This document shows positions 36,829 to 46,035 of a DNA stretch of 64,000 nt, one piece after another; the first letter of the stretch is position 1, and each line of letters starts with the position of its first letter. The notes beneath the pieces were generated by a model, which worked only from the letters and a program-made list of their open reading frames with translations, made no database searches and was not told the DNA's origin. The position numbers and the translations under genes were made by a program. Origin of the DNA: an uncultured Paracoccaceae bacterium (GTDB lineage Bacteria > Pseudomonadota > Alphaproteobacteria > Rhodobacterales > Rhodobacteraceae); the NCBI GenBank assembly GCA_937864535.1, contig CALMJS010000014.1, positions 168,089 to 232,088 of the forward strand, in the 5' to 3' direction.

Positions 36829-36869
36829 AGCCCTGACATAGGCCGAAGCCGGCGAGGCGAAAAGGGGGC

Positions 36870-37514
36870 TTAGACCAGATGCGACAGAAAGGCCGAGAGA
36901 TCATCGGTGTGGTGGTGGATATGCGGGGCAGGGAGCGGCATTGGCCCCACATGCACCGTCCGCATTCCCAGCGCGTGGGGCACCGCGAGGTTGCGCACGT
37001 CATCCTCGAACATCGCGCCCTGATCCGGGGAGAGGCCATCGAGGGCAAAGATCGCCTCGAACGCGGCCTGTTCGGGTTTGGGGCGGTAATCCGCGTGTTC
37101 GACGCCGTAGATCGCGTCAAAGACCCCCTCGAGCCCGCGCGCGCGCAGGACGTTCAGGGCATAGGGGCGCGCGCCGTTGGTGTAGACGACCTTGCGTCCG
37201 GGGAGGGCCGAAATACGGGCCGCCAGAACGGGATCGGCGGTGAGGCCGCTGAAATCGATGTCGTGGACGGCGACCAGATAGGGATCGGGGTCAATCCCGT
37301 GTTCGGTCATCAGGCCCGCAAGCGTGGTGCCGTATTTCGCCCAGTAGTCCGCCCTGAGCCGGTTTGCCTGCTCGGCGCTGACGCCGAGGACCCGCGACAC
37401 ATACTGCGTCATTTTCACCTCGATCTGATCGAAGAGACGAGCGGAGGGCGGGTAAAGCGTATTGTCGAGGTCAAAGACCCAAGCGCGGACGTGGGAAAAG
37501 GATGCAGCTACCAT
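36870..37514 (-). CDS. HAD pyrimidine 5'-nucleotidase-like phosphatase
   Basis: A 214-residue HAD enzyme of the SDT1/pyrimidine 5'-nucleotidase type. Motif I is VFDLDNTLYPPSARLF, motif II VVYTNGARPYAL, motif III near KPEQAAFEAIFA, and motif IV MFEDDVRNLAVPHALGM. It probably dephosphorylates nucleotides or related phosphates in the cytosol. It lies 41 bases upstream of the ubiH-type gene on the same strand and is divergent from the GntR regulator. Confidence 0.92.
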   Translation of the reverse strand: MVAASFSHVRAWVFDLDNTLYPPSARLFDQIEVKMTQYVSRVLGVSAEQANRLRADYWAKYGTTLAGLMTEHGIDPDPYLVAVHDIDFSGLTADPVLAARISALPGRKVVYTNGARPYALNVLRARGLEGVFDAIYGVEHADYRPKPEQAAFEAIFALDGLSPDQGAMFEDDVRNLAVPHALGMRTVHVGPMPLPAPHIHHHTDDLSAFLSHLV

Positions 37515-37615
37515 GGCGCATCGGTAGCCGTTCGGGTCACTGGGCGCAAGCGATAGACCGCTTGATCGGTGCGAGGAGGGCGGCTAGGGTGTCAACTCAA
37601 CCAATGGCAGGACCG

Positions 37616-38272
37616 ATGCAAGACCCAAAGTCCGCGTCCCAGAAAGACGCCTATCAACTGATCCTCGAGGCGATTGACAGCCACGTCTACAAGCCGGGCG
37701 ATCGTCTGGTCGAAAGTGATCTGGCCGAACGGTTCGGGGTGTCGCGCACGCCGATCCGTGAAGCGCTGCAGCGGCTGGAAACCCAGAGCCTGCTGACCCG
37801 GGACGGGCGGTCGCTGATTGTGGCGTCTCTGGATCATACGCAGATGGCCGAACTCTATGTGGTACGCGGCGAGCTGGAGGGATTGGCGGCCCGTCTGGCG
37901 GCGCGTCATGCCACGCCCGAGGAAACCCGTGTTCTGCGCGATATGCTGGATGCGGATCGCAAACTCCTGGGTGATCCCGGCGCGATGAGTCGTGCGAACA
38001 AGCGGTTTCACAAGCAGATTCACCTTGCCTCGCACAACCGTTTCCTGATCCAGCAGCTGGATCTGGTGCATCGGTCGATGGCGCTCTTGGCGACGACCTC
38101 TTTGGCGGCAGAGGGACGCGGCGAGGACGCTCTGGCCGAACATGCGGCCATCGTCGATGCCATCGCGGCCGGGGACGGCGACGCGGCAGATCAGGCGCTG
38201 CGCGAACACATCTCCAAGGCCTTTGTCACCCGGTTGAAACTGGATGCGCGGGCGGTCGAACGTCAGGGCTAA
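37616..38272 (+). CDS. GntR family regulator (FadR/FCD subfamily)
   Basis: A 218-residue repressor-type protein: winged HTH (YKPGDRLVESDLAERFGVSRTPIREALQRLETQSLL) and an all-helical FCD effector domain with the usual metal-binding histidines (HKQIHLASHN, EHAAIVDAIAAGD, REHISKAF). FCD regulators usually sense small organic acids; the ligand and target are unknown. ATG 37616 has GCAGGA four bases upstream; ATG 37604 is an alternative. The end overlaps the convergent glycosyltransferase by four bases. Confidence 0.92.
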   Translation: MQDPKSASQKDAYQLILEAIDSHVYKPGDRLVESDLAERFGVSRTPIREALQRLETQSLLTRDGRSLIVASLDHTQMAELYVVRGELEGLAARLAARHATPEETRVLRDMLDADRKLLGDPGAMSRANKRFHKQIHLASHNRFLIQQLDLVHRSMALLATTSLAAEGRGEDALAEHAAIVDAIAAGDGDAADQALREHISKAFVTRLKLDARAVERQG

Positions 38273-40101
38273 TGCCCTTCCTGCCCGTGCGAGGTTTTGT
38301 CCCAATAAAATGGGCGATGGACCAGTTCGACCAGACCCTTCCACGCGGCGAGGCTGGCGAGGGGGAAATAGAAATTCAGCGTCGGCACCCAAGGGATCAG
38401 CCATGATCGGCCTGCGGCATGCGCGCCCAAGGCGGCGCCGGTCCATGTGATTGCCTCGGTCGCGATGAACAGTGCGGTCATTGCCGGAATGCCCCAACCG
38501 GGGAGCAGCGAGGCGAGCGGGTGCGGTAGACCCAGTGGCAGAGCCCAAAGGCTCCACAACAGCGGGGCCATTGCGAATTGGCAGAGGGTGCCGAGGAATT
38601 GCACCTGAAACCCGATGAACCGACGCGGGCCGATGTCCCGCAGCAGGCGCATCGGCTGGCGCATGTGAACGATATAGGTGATCGCATAGCCCTTGAGCCA
38701 GCGGGAGCGCTGTTTGACCCATGGCCATGCCCGGCAATTGGCTTCTTCGCCGGTGACCGTCATGATCAGCTCTGTGCGATAGCCATTTCGGGCCAAACGG
38801 ACCCCCAGATCGGCATCTTCGGTAACATTATGCGCATCCCAGCCGCCCAGTTTTTCCAGCACAGAGCGCCGGAAAAACAGCGTCGTGCCGCCCAGCGGGA
38901 TGATCAGGCCTAGCCGCTCTAGTCCGGGCAGGACGATACGAAACCACGTCGCATATTCCAGCGCAAAACAGCGCGAGAGCCAGTTACGCCGCGCGTTGTA
39001 AAAATCCAGCACGCCCTGAAGGCAGGCAACCTGAGGGCTGGCATTGGCGAAACGGGCGACGATCTTGCGGATTTGCTGCGGGTCGGGCGCGTCTTCGGCG
39101 TCATAGACACCAATGATGGTGCCGCGTGCGAAATTCAGACCGTAATTCAGAGCGCGCGGTTTCGTTCGGACCAGACCTGTCGGCACCACGATCGCCCGGA
39201 TGGTGCGTGGCAGATTGGTTCTGGCCACGGCGGTGCGGGTCAAAACGTCGTCCTGTTCGAGCAGCAGGCAGATATCGAGCAAATCCGCCGGATAGTCCAG
39301 CGCCGTGAGTCGCCGGATCAGCCGCGCGGCAATCTCGCTCTCGCGGAACAGGGGGACCATGACCGTCACGACGGGCAATCGCGCAGGCGCCGGGTCACTG
39401 AGGCGAGCCATGGGGCCGAACAAATGCGCAAGGATCGCGAGGAGTTTTAGCAGCGAATTGGCCAAGGTCCAGAATATGATCGCGCAAAAGGTCAGCGTTA
39501 TGGTCCAATTCGAGCTGATCGACATGCCCACCATCCCCAGCGCGCAGAGCGCCCCGGTCGCGGCGCTGAGCCAACCGCCCTGCCAACTGCGACAGCTCTG
39601 GTCGAGGGGAACCGACCGCTCCGCAGTCTGGGCAAGGCTATGGGCGCTGACCCTCCTGAGTGCCTCCTTGAGCTGGTCATCGGAGGCAATCGACAGGCGC
39701 ACGGGACCATAGGCGTCAGTCAGCGTCGGCAAGTGGTGTGCAAAATCCGGCGGCGCGGCCGCGAGGACAATCGTTTGCCCGCCCATTTTGCGCCAAGGAA
39801 GAACCCCCATCCGCAGACACTCCGCTGGCACGATGCGATCCAGCAGGCGGATATCCGGTGGCTGCGTTACCGGATCAATCCGGGCAGAGTGCATCAGGCG
39901 GGCCTCTACAGTGGCGATGTCCTGTCCGGTCAGGCGCGGATTGTTCCGGACAGCTTTGATCAGCGGTTCGCCGCGATCGGCACAGACCTTGGAGGCGATG
40001 CCCACCTCCCGCTCCGAGAGCAGACCCATCGCGATCAGGGATTGCCCAAGGTCAGCGTCAGCGGGGGCGGACGGGGGGCTGTCCTCTTGGTTATGATGCA
40101 T
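38269..40101 (-). CDS. Membrane glycosyltransferase with N-terminal GspE-N/MshEN-like domain
   Basis: About 610 residues. Residues ~15-165 resemble the GspE/MshE N-terminal domain (LGQSLIAMGLLSEREVGIASKV, RLLDRIVPAECLRMGVLPWRKMGGQTIVLAAAPP). Two membrane helices follow, then a processive GT2 domain (VTVMVPLFRESEIAARLI, LLLEQDD, YDAEDAPD, TEDADLGVRL and the QRSRWLKG form of QxxRW), then four or so helices. This layout is close to E. coli NfrB and cellulose-synthase-like enzymes, so it probably makes or exports a beta-linked polysaccharide. The leading Arg of the c-di-GMP-binding MshEN motif appears to be Asp. The ATG at 40101 is preferred over TTG 40113. Confidence 0.88.
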   Translation of the reverse strand: MHHNQEDSPPSAPADADLGQSLIAMGLLSEREVGIASKVCADRGEPLIKAVRNNPRLTGQDIATVEARLMHSARIDPVTQPPDIRLLDRIVPAECLRMGVLPWRKMGGQTIVLAAAPPDFAHHLPTLTDAYGPVRLSIASDDQLKEALRRVSAHSLAQTAERSVPLDQSCRSWQGGWLSAATGALCALGMVGMSISSNWTITLTFCAIIFWTLANSLLKLLAILAHLFGPMARLSDPAPARLPVVTVMVPLFRESEIAARLIRRLTALDYPADLLDICLLLEQDDVLTRTAVARTNLPRTIRAIVVPTGLVRTKPRALNYGLNFARGTIIGVYDAEDAPDPQQIRKIVARFANASPQVACLQGVLDFYNARRNWLSRCFALEYATWFRIVLPGLERLGLIIPLGGTTLFFRRSVLEKLGGWDAHNVTEDADLGVRLARNGYRTELIMTVTGEEANCRAWPWVKQRSRWLKGYAITYIVHMRQPMRLLRDIGPRRFIGFQVQFLGTLCQFAMAPLLWSLWALPLGLPHPLASLLPGWGIPAMTALFIATEAITWTGAALGAHAAGRSWLIPWVPTLNFYFPLASLAAWKGLVELVHRPFYWDKTSHGQEGH

Positions 40102-40112
40102 ACCACCGATCA

Positions 40113-40152
40113 AACAAAACTCCCGCCTGGAGGTGATCCAGACGGGAGTTTG
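40113..40152 (-). terminator. Terminator of carA
   Basis: On the minus strand AACTCCCG and CGGGAGTT form the base of a stem extended by CTGG/CCAG, followed by TTGTTT. It lies between carA and the glycosyltransferase gene. Confidence 0.85.
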
Positions 40153-40192
40153 TTCAGGTGTTGGTTAACATGCCGTTAACCGATGTCCGTTT

Positions 40193-41350
40193 TCACGCCT
40201 TGCGTGCGGCCATGGCGTCGGCAAACCGTTCGAACAGATAGAAACTGTCCTGCGGACCGGGCGAGGCCTCGGGGTGGTGCTGGACCGAGAAGATCGGCTT
40301 GCCCTCGACCTCGATCCCGCAGTTCGAGCCATCGAACAGCGAGATGTGGCTCTCGACCACGCCAGCCGGCAGCGTCTGGCTGTCGACGGTAAAGCCGTGG
40401 TTCATCGAGGTGATTTCCACCTTGCCGGTTTTGGTTTCCTTGACCGGATGGTTGGCACCGTGGTGACCATGGTTCATTTTGACGGTCTTGGCCCCCAAGG
40501 CGAGCGCCAGCATCTGGTGGCCGAGGCAAATGCCGAACACCGGCAGATCGGCCTCCAGCACGCCCTGAATCATCGGGACGGCATATTCGCCGGTCGCAGC
40601 CGGGTCGCCCGGGCCATTCGACAGGAAAACACCGTCAGGGTTATGGGCCAGAACCTCTTCGGCGGTGGCCGAGGCCGGCAGAACGATCACTTCGCAGCCG
40701 ACAGAGGCGAGGCAGCGCAGGATGTTACGCTTGGCACCGTAATCGACGGCGACAACCTTGTGGACCGGATTTTCCAGCGGCTGGTGGCCATCGGGCCATG
40801 CCCACCGCTTTTCGTTCCAGACATAGGACTGGGCGCAAGTGACGTCCTTGGCCAGATCGAGACCGACCAGACCCTTGAACCCGCGAGCGGCAGCAACCAG
40901 AGCCTCGACATCAAAATTGCCATCGGGCGAGTGGGCCAGTGCGACATGCGGCGAGCCCTGCTGGCGAATGGCGCGGGTCAGGCGGCGGGTGTCGATGCCA
41001 CCGATGCCGATGCGTCCCTTTTTGCCGAGCCAGGCGGTCAGGTTTTCCGTTGCCCGCCAGTTAGACGGTTCGGTGGGGTCCCATTTGACCACCATGCCCG
41101 CAGAGACCGGATCGCCGGTTTCGTCATCCTCGGGGGTGACGCCAACGTTGCCGATGTGCGGAAAGGTAAAGGTCACGATCTGTCCGGCATAGGACGGATC
41201 GGTCATGATTTCCTGGTAGCCAGTCATGGCTGTGTTGAAACACAGTTCAGCGACGGTTTGACCCGTGGCGCCAAATCCGCGTCCGTAGAATAGCGTGCCA
41301 TCAGCAAGAGCGAGGCAGGCGGTCGGTTTTTCTGATGCACCGTGCGGCAT
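40193..41350 (-). CDS. carA: Carbamoyl-phosphate synthase small subunit
   Basis: Glutamine amidotransferase subunit that feeds ammonia to CarB for arginine and pyrimidine synthesis. 385 residues: an N-terminal domain (LALADGTLFYGRGFGATG, ELCFNTAMTGYQEIMTDPSYAGQI) and a class I amidotransferase domain with nucleophile Cys in FGICLGHQML and the His/Glu pair in SVQHHPEASPGP. The ATG at 41350 is chosen by family alignment; one 36 bases upstream is in frame. carB is not in the window. It is divergent from the YqeY-type gene. Confidence 0.97.
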   Translation of the reverse strand: MPHGASEKPTACLALADGTLFYGRGFGATGQTVAELCFNTAMTGYQEIMTDPSYAGQIVTFTFPHIGNVGVTPEDDETGDPVSAGMVVKWDPTEPSNWRATENLTAWLGKKGRIGIGGIDTRRLTRAIRQQGSPHVALAHSPDGNFDVEALVAAARGFKGLVGLDLAKDVTCAQSYVWNEKRWAWPDGHQPLENPVHKVVAVDYGAKRNILRCLASVGCEVIVLPASATAEEVLAHNPDGVFLSNGPGDPAATGEYAVPMIQGVLEADLPVFGICLGHQMLALALGAKTVKMNHGHHGANHPVKETKTGKVEITSMNHGFTVDSQTLPAGVVESHISLFDGSNCGIEVEGKPIFSVQHHPEASPGPQDSFYLFERFADAMAARKA

Positions 41351-41515
41351 GGCAGCGACTCCCCTAGGCCCAAATTGCCGTGTCACTAAACAGGGCAGGG
41401 CAGGCGGTCAAGCGCGAACCGCAACAATCCGCCGCTCTGGCGAGAAAGGTTGTCAGTTACGGGCGGTGCGGGTAAAGGTCTGCCCTGTCAACGGTCGCAG
41501 TCAGGGGATGGACAA

Positions 41516-41968
41516 ATGCGCGAACGGCTCAGTGTAGCTCTCAAAGAGGCCATGAAGGCCAAGGACGCGGGGCGTCTGTCGACGCTGCGTCTGATCAACG
41601 CCGCAATCAAGGATCGCGAGATTGCAGCGCGCGGAGATGGCGATGAAACCTCGATTGGCAACGACGAGATTCTGGCCATTCTGGGTAAGATGGTCAAACA
41701 GCGTCTCGATAGCGCGCGCCAATACGAAGAAGGCGGACGTCTGGAACTGGCGGAAAAGGAACGCGAGGAAATTCGCGTGATCGAAGAATTCCTACCGCGC
41801 CAATTGGACGATGGCGAAGTGGCGGCGGCGATCGCCGCCGCTGTCGAAGCGGTAGGGGCGGCGTCTATTCGCGATATGGGCAAGGTGATGGCCGAATTGA
41901 AGGCCAAGTACACCGGGCAGATGGATTTTGCCGCAGTGGGGCCGATGGTCAAGGCGCAGCTCAGCTGA
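41516..41968 (+). CDS. GatB/YqeY domain protein
   Basis: A 150-residue, mostly helical protein of the YqeY family: LSVALKEAMKAKDAGRLSTLRLINAAIKDREI at the start, then ILAKMVKQRLDSARQYEEGGR-like and FLPRQLDDGEVAAAI, IRDMGKVMAELKAKYTGQMD. The domain is also the tRNA-interacting tail of GatB. It probably interacts with tRNA, but the function is not settled. The ATG follows GGGGATGG. Copy E of the element lies beyond its stop in the opposite sense. Confidence 0.92.
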   Translation: MRERLSVALKEAMKAKDAGRLSTLRLINAAIKDREIAARGDGDETSIGNDEILAILGKMVKQRLDSARQYEEGGRLELAEKEREEIRVIEEFLPRQLDDGEVAAAIAAAVEAVGAASIRDMGKVMAELKAKYTGQMDFAAVGPMVKAQLS

Positions 41969-41975
41969 CGCCGGG

Positions 41976-42037
41976 CAGGGGGCTCTGCCCCCTACGGCCT
42001 GCGGCCTACCCCCGGGATATTTACGGCACAAAGGCAC
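41976..42037 (-). repeat. Dispersed two-hairpin intergenic element, copy E
   Basis: It reads on the minus strand, 3' of the DUF2244 gene. It has the CCTTTGTGC and AAATATCCCGGGGG boxes, hairpin 1 GGCC-GCA-GGCC, and hairpin 2 AGGGGGC-AGA-GCCCCCT. Confidence 0.85.
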
Positions 42038-42067
42038 CAGGGATCAGGGGCGGCTGCGGCCGCCCCT

Positions 42068-42565
42068 TTATTTTGTGCGTGCGAGCGCCTGTTGCAGTTC
42101 TCCGTAGAGCTGGCGGCGTTCTGGCGGGCTGAGGAAGGCGCCGATTTCGACGGTGCGGCCATTTCCCTTGAGCGTGAGATAGTCCTCGACCGGGCCACCG
42201 GTTTCATGGCGCGTCAGATGGACCCAATAAGGATTTGCCTGCCAGGTTTGCACCGGTTTGCGGGGCGTGTGGCGGGTGAGGGTCATTGAGTCGGGCCAGA
42301 TCAGGAGCTCTTCGAGGAGTTCGCCATCCCGGTAGCTCCGCTGAAGCGCGACCCATTGCGCCCAGATGACAAGGATCAGGAAGGGGAGGAGGCCCCATAG
42401 GACAACCGTGCCGATCAAGGCGATCAGGGGAACGGATACCAGCCCTGCCGTCAGGCCGACGAACCAGACAAAGCCTTTTTTCGGCAGGCTGCGGTAGGGC
42501 CACAGGTGGAGTTCGGCGAGGGGGGCATCGTCTGTCGATGGCGGATCAATCCATTCGTAGGGCAT
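42068..42565 (-). CDS. DUF2244 membrane protein
   Basis: A 165-residue protein with two adjacent membrane helices (FVWFVGLTAGLVSVPLIALIGTVVLWGLLPFLILVIWA) and a beta-rich cytosolic part (LLIWPDSMTLTRHTPRK, WVHLTRHETGGPVEDYLTL). DUF2244 proteins are commonly encoded beside cytochrome oxidase genes in alphaproteobacteria, as here downstream of ctaD. No function is established. It ends 30 bases before copy E of the dispersed element. Confidence 0.9.
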   Translation of the reverse strand: MPYEWIDPPSTDDAPLAELHLWPYRSLPKKGFVWFVGLTAGLVSVPLIALIGTVVLWGLLPFLILVIWAQWVALQRSYRDGELLEELLIWPDSMTLTRHTPRKPVQTWQANPYWVHLTRHETGGPVEDYLTLKGNGRTVEIGAFLSPPERRQLYGELQQALARTK

Positions 42566-42681
42566 CGTTGTCTGTCATTGAGTTTGGAGGTGCGAGCGGC
42601 GCTGCGGGTCAGCCTGGCAGATTGGCAGGCCATGTACATCCGACATAGCATTCGGCATGACCATGGCGCTGCCCCGTAAAG

Positions 42682-42710
42682 AAAAACCCCGGCGCGGTGG
42701 CCGGGGTTTT
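42682..42710 (-). terminator. Terminator of ctaD
   Basis: ACCCCGGC and GCCGGGGT form a stem with a six-base loop, flanked by A and T runs that make a good terminator on the minus strand, eight bases from the ctaD stop codon. DUF2244 therefore probably has its own promoter or relies on read-through. Confidence 0.85.
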
Positions 42711-42717
42711 GTGTGTC

Positions 42718-44391
42718 TTAGTGGGCGTGGCCCTTGTCCCAGTCGGACTGCTTCGGCAGTTGCTCGAAGGTGTGTTCCGGCGGGGGCGACGGCAGGGTCC
42801 ATTCCAGCGTGTCGGCGAATTCGTTCCACGGGTTCGGACGGGTTTCACGACGGCCAGCCAGCAGGGTGTAGGCGAGGACCACGATGAAGAACACGAACGA
42901 TGCGAAGGCGATGAAGGCACCGATGGAAGAGACGTAGTTCCACAGGGCGAAGGCATCTGCGTAGTCGATGTAACGACGCGGCATGCCCTGACGGCCAAGG
43001 AAGTGCTGCGGGAAGAACGTCAGGTTGGCACCGATGAACATCATCCAGAAGTGCAGCTTGGCGGCCCATTCCGGCGCAGCGCGGCCCGAGAATTTCGGCA
43101 GGTAGAAGTAGATACCCGAGAAAATCGCAAAGACGGCACCGAGCGACATCACGTAGTGGAAGTGGGCAACCACATAGTAGGTGTCGTGGTAGGCGCGGTC
43201 GATCGGAGCCTGCGACAGCACGATGCCGGTCACGCCGCCAACGGTGAAGAGGAAGAGGAAGCCGAACGCCCAGAGCATCGGCGATTTGAACTCGACCGAG
43301 CCGCCCCACATGGTGGCGATCCAAGAGAAGATCTTAACCCCGGTCGGAACCGCGATCACCATGGTGGCCATCATAAAGTAGGACTGCTGGGTCAGCGACA
43401 TGCCGACGGTGTACATGTGGTGCGCCCACACGACAAAGCCGAGAACGCCGATCGCAACCATCGCGTAGACCATCGGCAGGTAGCCAAAGATCGGCTTGCG
43501 CGAGAAGGTCGCGATGACGTGGCTGATGATGCCGAAGCCCGGGATGATGATGATGTACACTTCGGGGTGACCGAAGAACCACAGGATGTGCTGATACAGG
43601 ATCGGGTCACCGCCGCCAGCAGGCTGGAAGAAGGAGGTGCCAAAGTTGCGATCCATCAGCAGCATGGTGATGGCGCCAGCCAGAACCGGCAGCGACAGCA
43701 GGATCAGCCATGCGGTCACGAACACCGACCATGCGAACAGCGGAACCTTATGCAGGGTCATGCCCGGAGCGCGCATGTTCAGGAAGGTGGTGATGATGTT
43801 GATCGCACCGAGGATTGACGACGCACCCGATACGTGCACCGCAAAGATTGCGAGGTCCATCGAGTAGCCAGCCTCGGAGGTGGACAGCGGCGGGTAGAGA
43901 ACCCAGCCAACGCCCGATCCCAGCTGACCGTTGCCGCCCGGTGCGAGCAGCGAGGCGACGCCGAGGCAGACACCAGCGAAGTACATCCAGAACGACAGGT
44001 TGTTCATGCGCGGGAAGGACATGTCCGGCGCGCCGATCTGCAGCGGCATCAGGTAGTTGCCGAAGCCACCGAACAGGGCAGGAATAACCACGAAGAACAT
44101 CATCAGGACGCCGTGATAGGTGATCATCACGTTCCAGAGGTGTCCGTTCGGGGTACAGGGCGCGCTGGCGTCAGCGATGAAGCGTGCGCCTTCGAGGCAC
44201 ATGTACTGCACGCCCGGATGCATGAGCTCGAGGCGCATGTAGACGGTGAACAGGACCGAAATGAAACCCACGATACCTGCGACGAACAGGTAGAGGATCC
44301 CAATGTCCTTGTGGTTGGTGGACATGAACCAACGAGTGAAGAATCCCCGCTCGTCGTGATGTTCATGGCCATGGATGGCTGCGTCTGCCAT
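42718..44391 (-). CDS. ctaD: Cytochrome c oxidase (aa3) subunit I
   Basis: Catalytic subunit of the haem-copper terminal oxidase in the inner membrane; it reduces O2 and pumps protons. 557 residues with twelve helices. Seen: [14 protein letters not shown], the haem a ligand segment [11 protein letters not shown], the CuB site [17 protein letters not shown] with the cross-linked Tyr, the following AHHMYTVG, and the haem ligands in [23 protein letters not shown] precedes the ATG at 44391. Subunits II and III are not in the window. A probable Fnr site lies 210 bases upstream. Confidence 0.98.
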   Translation of the reverse strand: MADAAIHGHEHHDERGFFTRWFMSTNHKDIGILYLFVAGIVGFISVLFTVYMRLELMHPGVQYMCLEGARFIADASAPCTPNGHLWNVMITYHGVLMMFFVVIPALFGGFGNYLMPLQIGAPDMSFPRMNNLSFWMYFAGVCLGVASLLAPGGNGQLGSGVGWVLYPPLSTSEAGYSMDLAIFAVHVSGASSILGAINIITTFLNMRAPGMTLHKVPLFAWSVFVTAWLILLSLPVLAGAITMLLMDRNFGTSFFQPAGGGDPILYQHILWFFGHPEVYIIIIPGFGIISHVIATFSRKPIFGYLPMVYAMVAIGVLGFVVWAHHMYTVGMSLTQQSYFMMATMVIAVPTGVKIFSWIATMWGGSVEFKSPMLWAFGFLFLFTVGGVTGIVLSQAPIDRAYHDTYYVVAHFHYVMSLGAVFAIFSGIYFYLPKFSGRAAPEWAAKLHFWMMFIGANLTFFPQHFLGRQGMPRRYIDYADAFALWNYVSSIGAFIAFASFVFFIVVLAYTLLAGRRETRPNPWNEFADTLEWTLPSPPPEHTFEQLPKQSDWDKGHAH

Positions 44392-44753
44392 GTGGCTCTC
44401 CCGTATTGGCGTCAATCCAAAGACAGGCCGAGTCACAGACTCCGCCCATCATCATTGAGGCGGTTCTAGTCTGCTATCGCCATTTCGGCAATATTCGAAA
44501 GGGGGATTATATCGTGGTAAAATGGCGCACCCCGTTCGCAGGGGAGGGAGCGTCCGGGGGCGCCTTGGGGTAAAGATCCCATACTCGGAGGGACGGGACC
44601 TTGAGCTAGATCAAATCACGCCGCCTTGGGTTTTCCAGAGGGTGCGACATTTTGGATCGCCGTTTGGCGGACCTGTTGCGGCCCTAGGTCAGGGTCATTG
44701 ACTTATATCGGGGCAGGGCCTCACATGCGCCATCGCCTAGAGGAGGGAATCAG
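44392..44753. other. Divergent intergenic region between ctaD and the class I aminotransferase gene
   Basis: This 362-base region holds no gene. It contains a TATAAT-like -10 on the minus strand (44506-44511) in a locally AT-rich patch, a likely place for the ctaD promoter, an Fnr-type site at 44601-44614, and the strong AGGAGGGA ribosome-binding site of the aminotransferase gene. I see no recognisable sRNA or repeat. Confidence 0.5.
44601..44614. promoter_or_regulatory. Fnr/FnrL-type binding site
   Basis: TTGAGCTAGATCAA matches the Fnr consensus TTGAT-N4-ATCAA at nine of ten defined positions. Its centre is about 216 bases upstream of ctaD and 146 bases upstream of the aminotransferase gene. 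Oxygen-responsive control of ctaD by an Fnr protein would make sense for a high-oxygen oxidase, but the direction and target are inference. Confidence 0.55.
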
Positions 44754-45968
44754 ATGCAGTGGGAACAGGTCTTTGCCAGCCGCGCGAGCCGGATGAAGGC
44801 ATCCGAAATCCGCGAGTTGCTGAAATTGCTGGACCAGCCGGACATCATTTCCTTTGCGGGCGGGATTCCCGACCCGGATCTGTTCCCCAAAGAGGACTTT
44901 GCCCAAGCCTTTGCCGATCTGTTCGACGGGCCGCAGGCGCAGGCGGCGCTGCAATATTCGGTGTCCGAGGGCTATTTGCCGCTGCGCAACTGGATTGCGG
45001 GCCGGATGGCGGATTTGGGAATTGTCTGCACGGCTGACAATATCCTGATCACCTCGGGGTCGCAGCAGGCGCTGGATTATCTGGGCAAGCTGTTCCTGTC
45101 GCCGGGCGATACGGCGCTGGTAGGCTGGCCGACCTATATGGGCGCGCTGGGCGCATTCAACGCCTATGAGCCCTGCTATGACCGGCTGGAGCCGAATAGC
45201 AACCGCAGTGCCGCCGATTACGATGCCGCGGCCAAGGCGAATGGCGGTCAGGTGAAATTCGCCTACGCCTCGGTCGATTTTGCGAATCCGACGGGTGTCA
45301 CGCTGGACCAGCGGGCGCGCGAGGGGATGATTGCACTGGCCGATGAACTGGACATCGCGATCATCGAGGACGCCGCCTATCAGGGGTTGCGCTATGACGG
45401 CACCCCGGTCGATCCGATTCTGGCGCTGGAAATCGCGCAGAAAGGCGACATCGAACAGTGCCGCACGATCTATTGCGGCAGTTTTTCCAAAACGCTGGCC
45501 CCCGGATTGCGTATCGGTTGGGCTGTGGCGGCCAAGCCGGTGATCCAGCGGCTGGTATTGATCAAGCAGGCGGCGGATTTGCACACCTCCTCGCTCAACC
45601 AGATCGCGCTGCACCGTGTGGCGTCCAAGGGCTTTGACGAACCGGTCGCCAAACTGCGCGAGACCTATAGCGGACGCCGCGACCATATGCTGGCCGCGAT
45701 GGAACGTGAAATGCCCGAAGGTGTGACATGGACCCGTCCCGAGGGCGGCATGTTCGTCTGGGTGACGCTGCCGACAGAAATCGACGGTGCGGCATTGCTG
45801 GCGCAGGCGCTGAAATCCGAAAAGGTCGCCTTTGTTCCCGGTCGTGCGTTCTTTGCTGATGGGTCAAACGGTAACACCATCCGTCTGTCGTTCTCTTGTG
45901 CGCGACCGGCCCAGATCGACGACGGCATTGCCCGGATCGGGCGGGCCATTCGCGCCGCACTGGCGTAA
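44754..45968 (+). CDS. Class I PLP aminotransferase (2-aminoadipate/MocR-related type)
   Basis: A 404-residue fold-type I aminotransferase without an HTH domain. The PLP lysine is Lys246 in YCGSFSKTLAPGLRIGW; ISFAGGIPDPDLFP at the start, ITSGSQQALDYLGKLF, and IIEDAAYQGLRYDG are typical of the LysN/2-aminoadipate and aromatic aminotransferase group. The substrate is uncertain. AGGAGGGA lies ahead of the ATG. It ends at a terminator shared with lipB. Confidence 0.9.
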   Translation: MQWEQVFASRASRMKASEIRELLKLLDQPDIISFAGGIPDPDLFPKEDFAQAFADLFDGPQAQAALQYSVSEGYLPLRNWIAGRMADLGIVCTADNILITSGSQQALDYLGKLFLSPGDTALVGWPTYMGALGAFNAYEPCYDRLEPNSNRSAADYDAAAKANGGQVKFAYASVDFANPTGVTLDQRAREGMIALADELDIAIIEDAAYQGLRYDGTPVDPILALEIAQKGDIEQCRTIYCGSFSKTLAPGLRIGWAVAAKPVIQRLVLIKQAADLHTSSLNQIALHRVASKGFDEPVAKLRETYSGRRDHMLAAMEREMPEGVTWTRPEGGMFVWVTLPTEIDGAALLAQALKSEKVAFVPGRAFFADGSNGNTIRLSFSCARPAQIDDGIARIGRAIRAALA

Positions 45969-45982
45969 TTGCCCCCCAAACG

Positions 45983-46014
45983 AAAAACGCCGCCCCGAAA
46001 CGGGCGGCGTTTTT
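45983..46014. terminator. Bidirectional terminator between the aminotransferase gene and lipB
   Basis: AAAACGCCGCCC and GGGCGGCGTTTT form a 12-bp stem around CGAAAC, with A and T tails that serve both convergent genes. Confidence 0.9.
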
Positions 46015-46035
46015 GTGTCTCGGGCTGCGGCCTCC

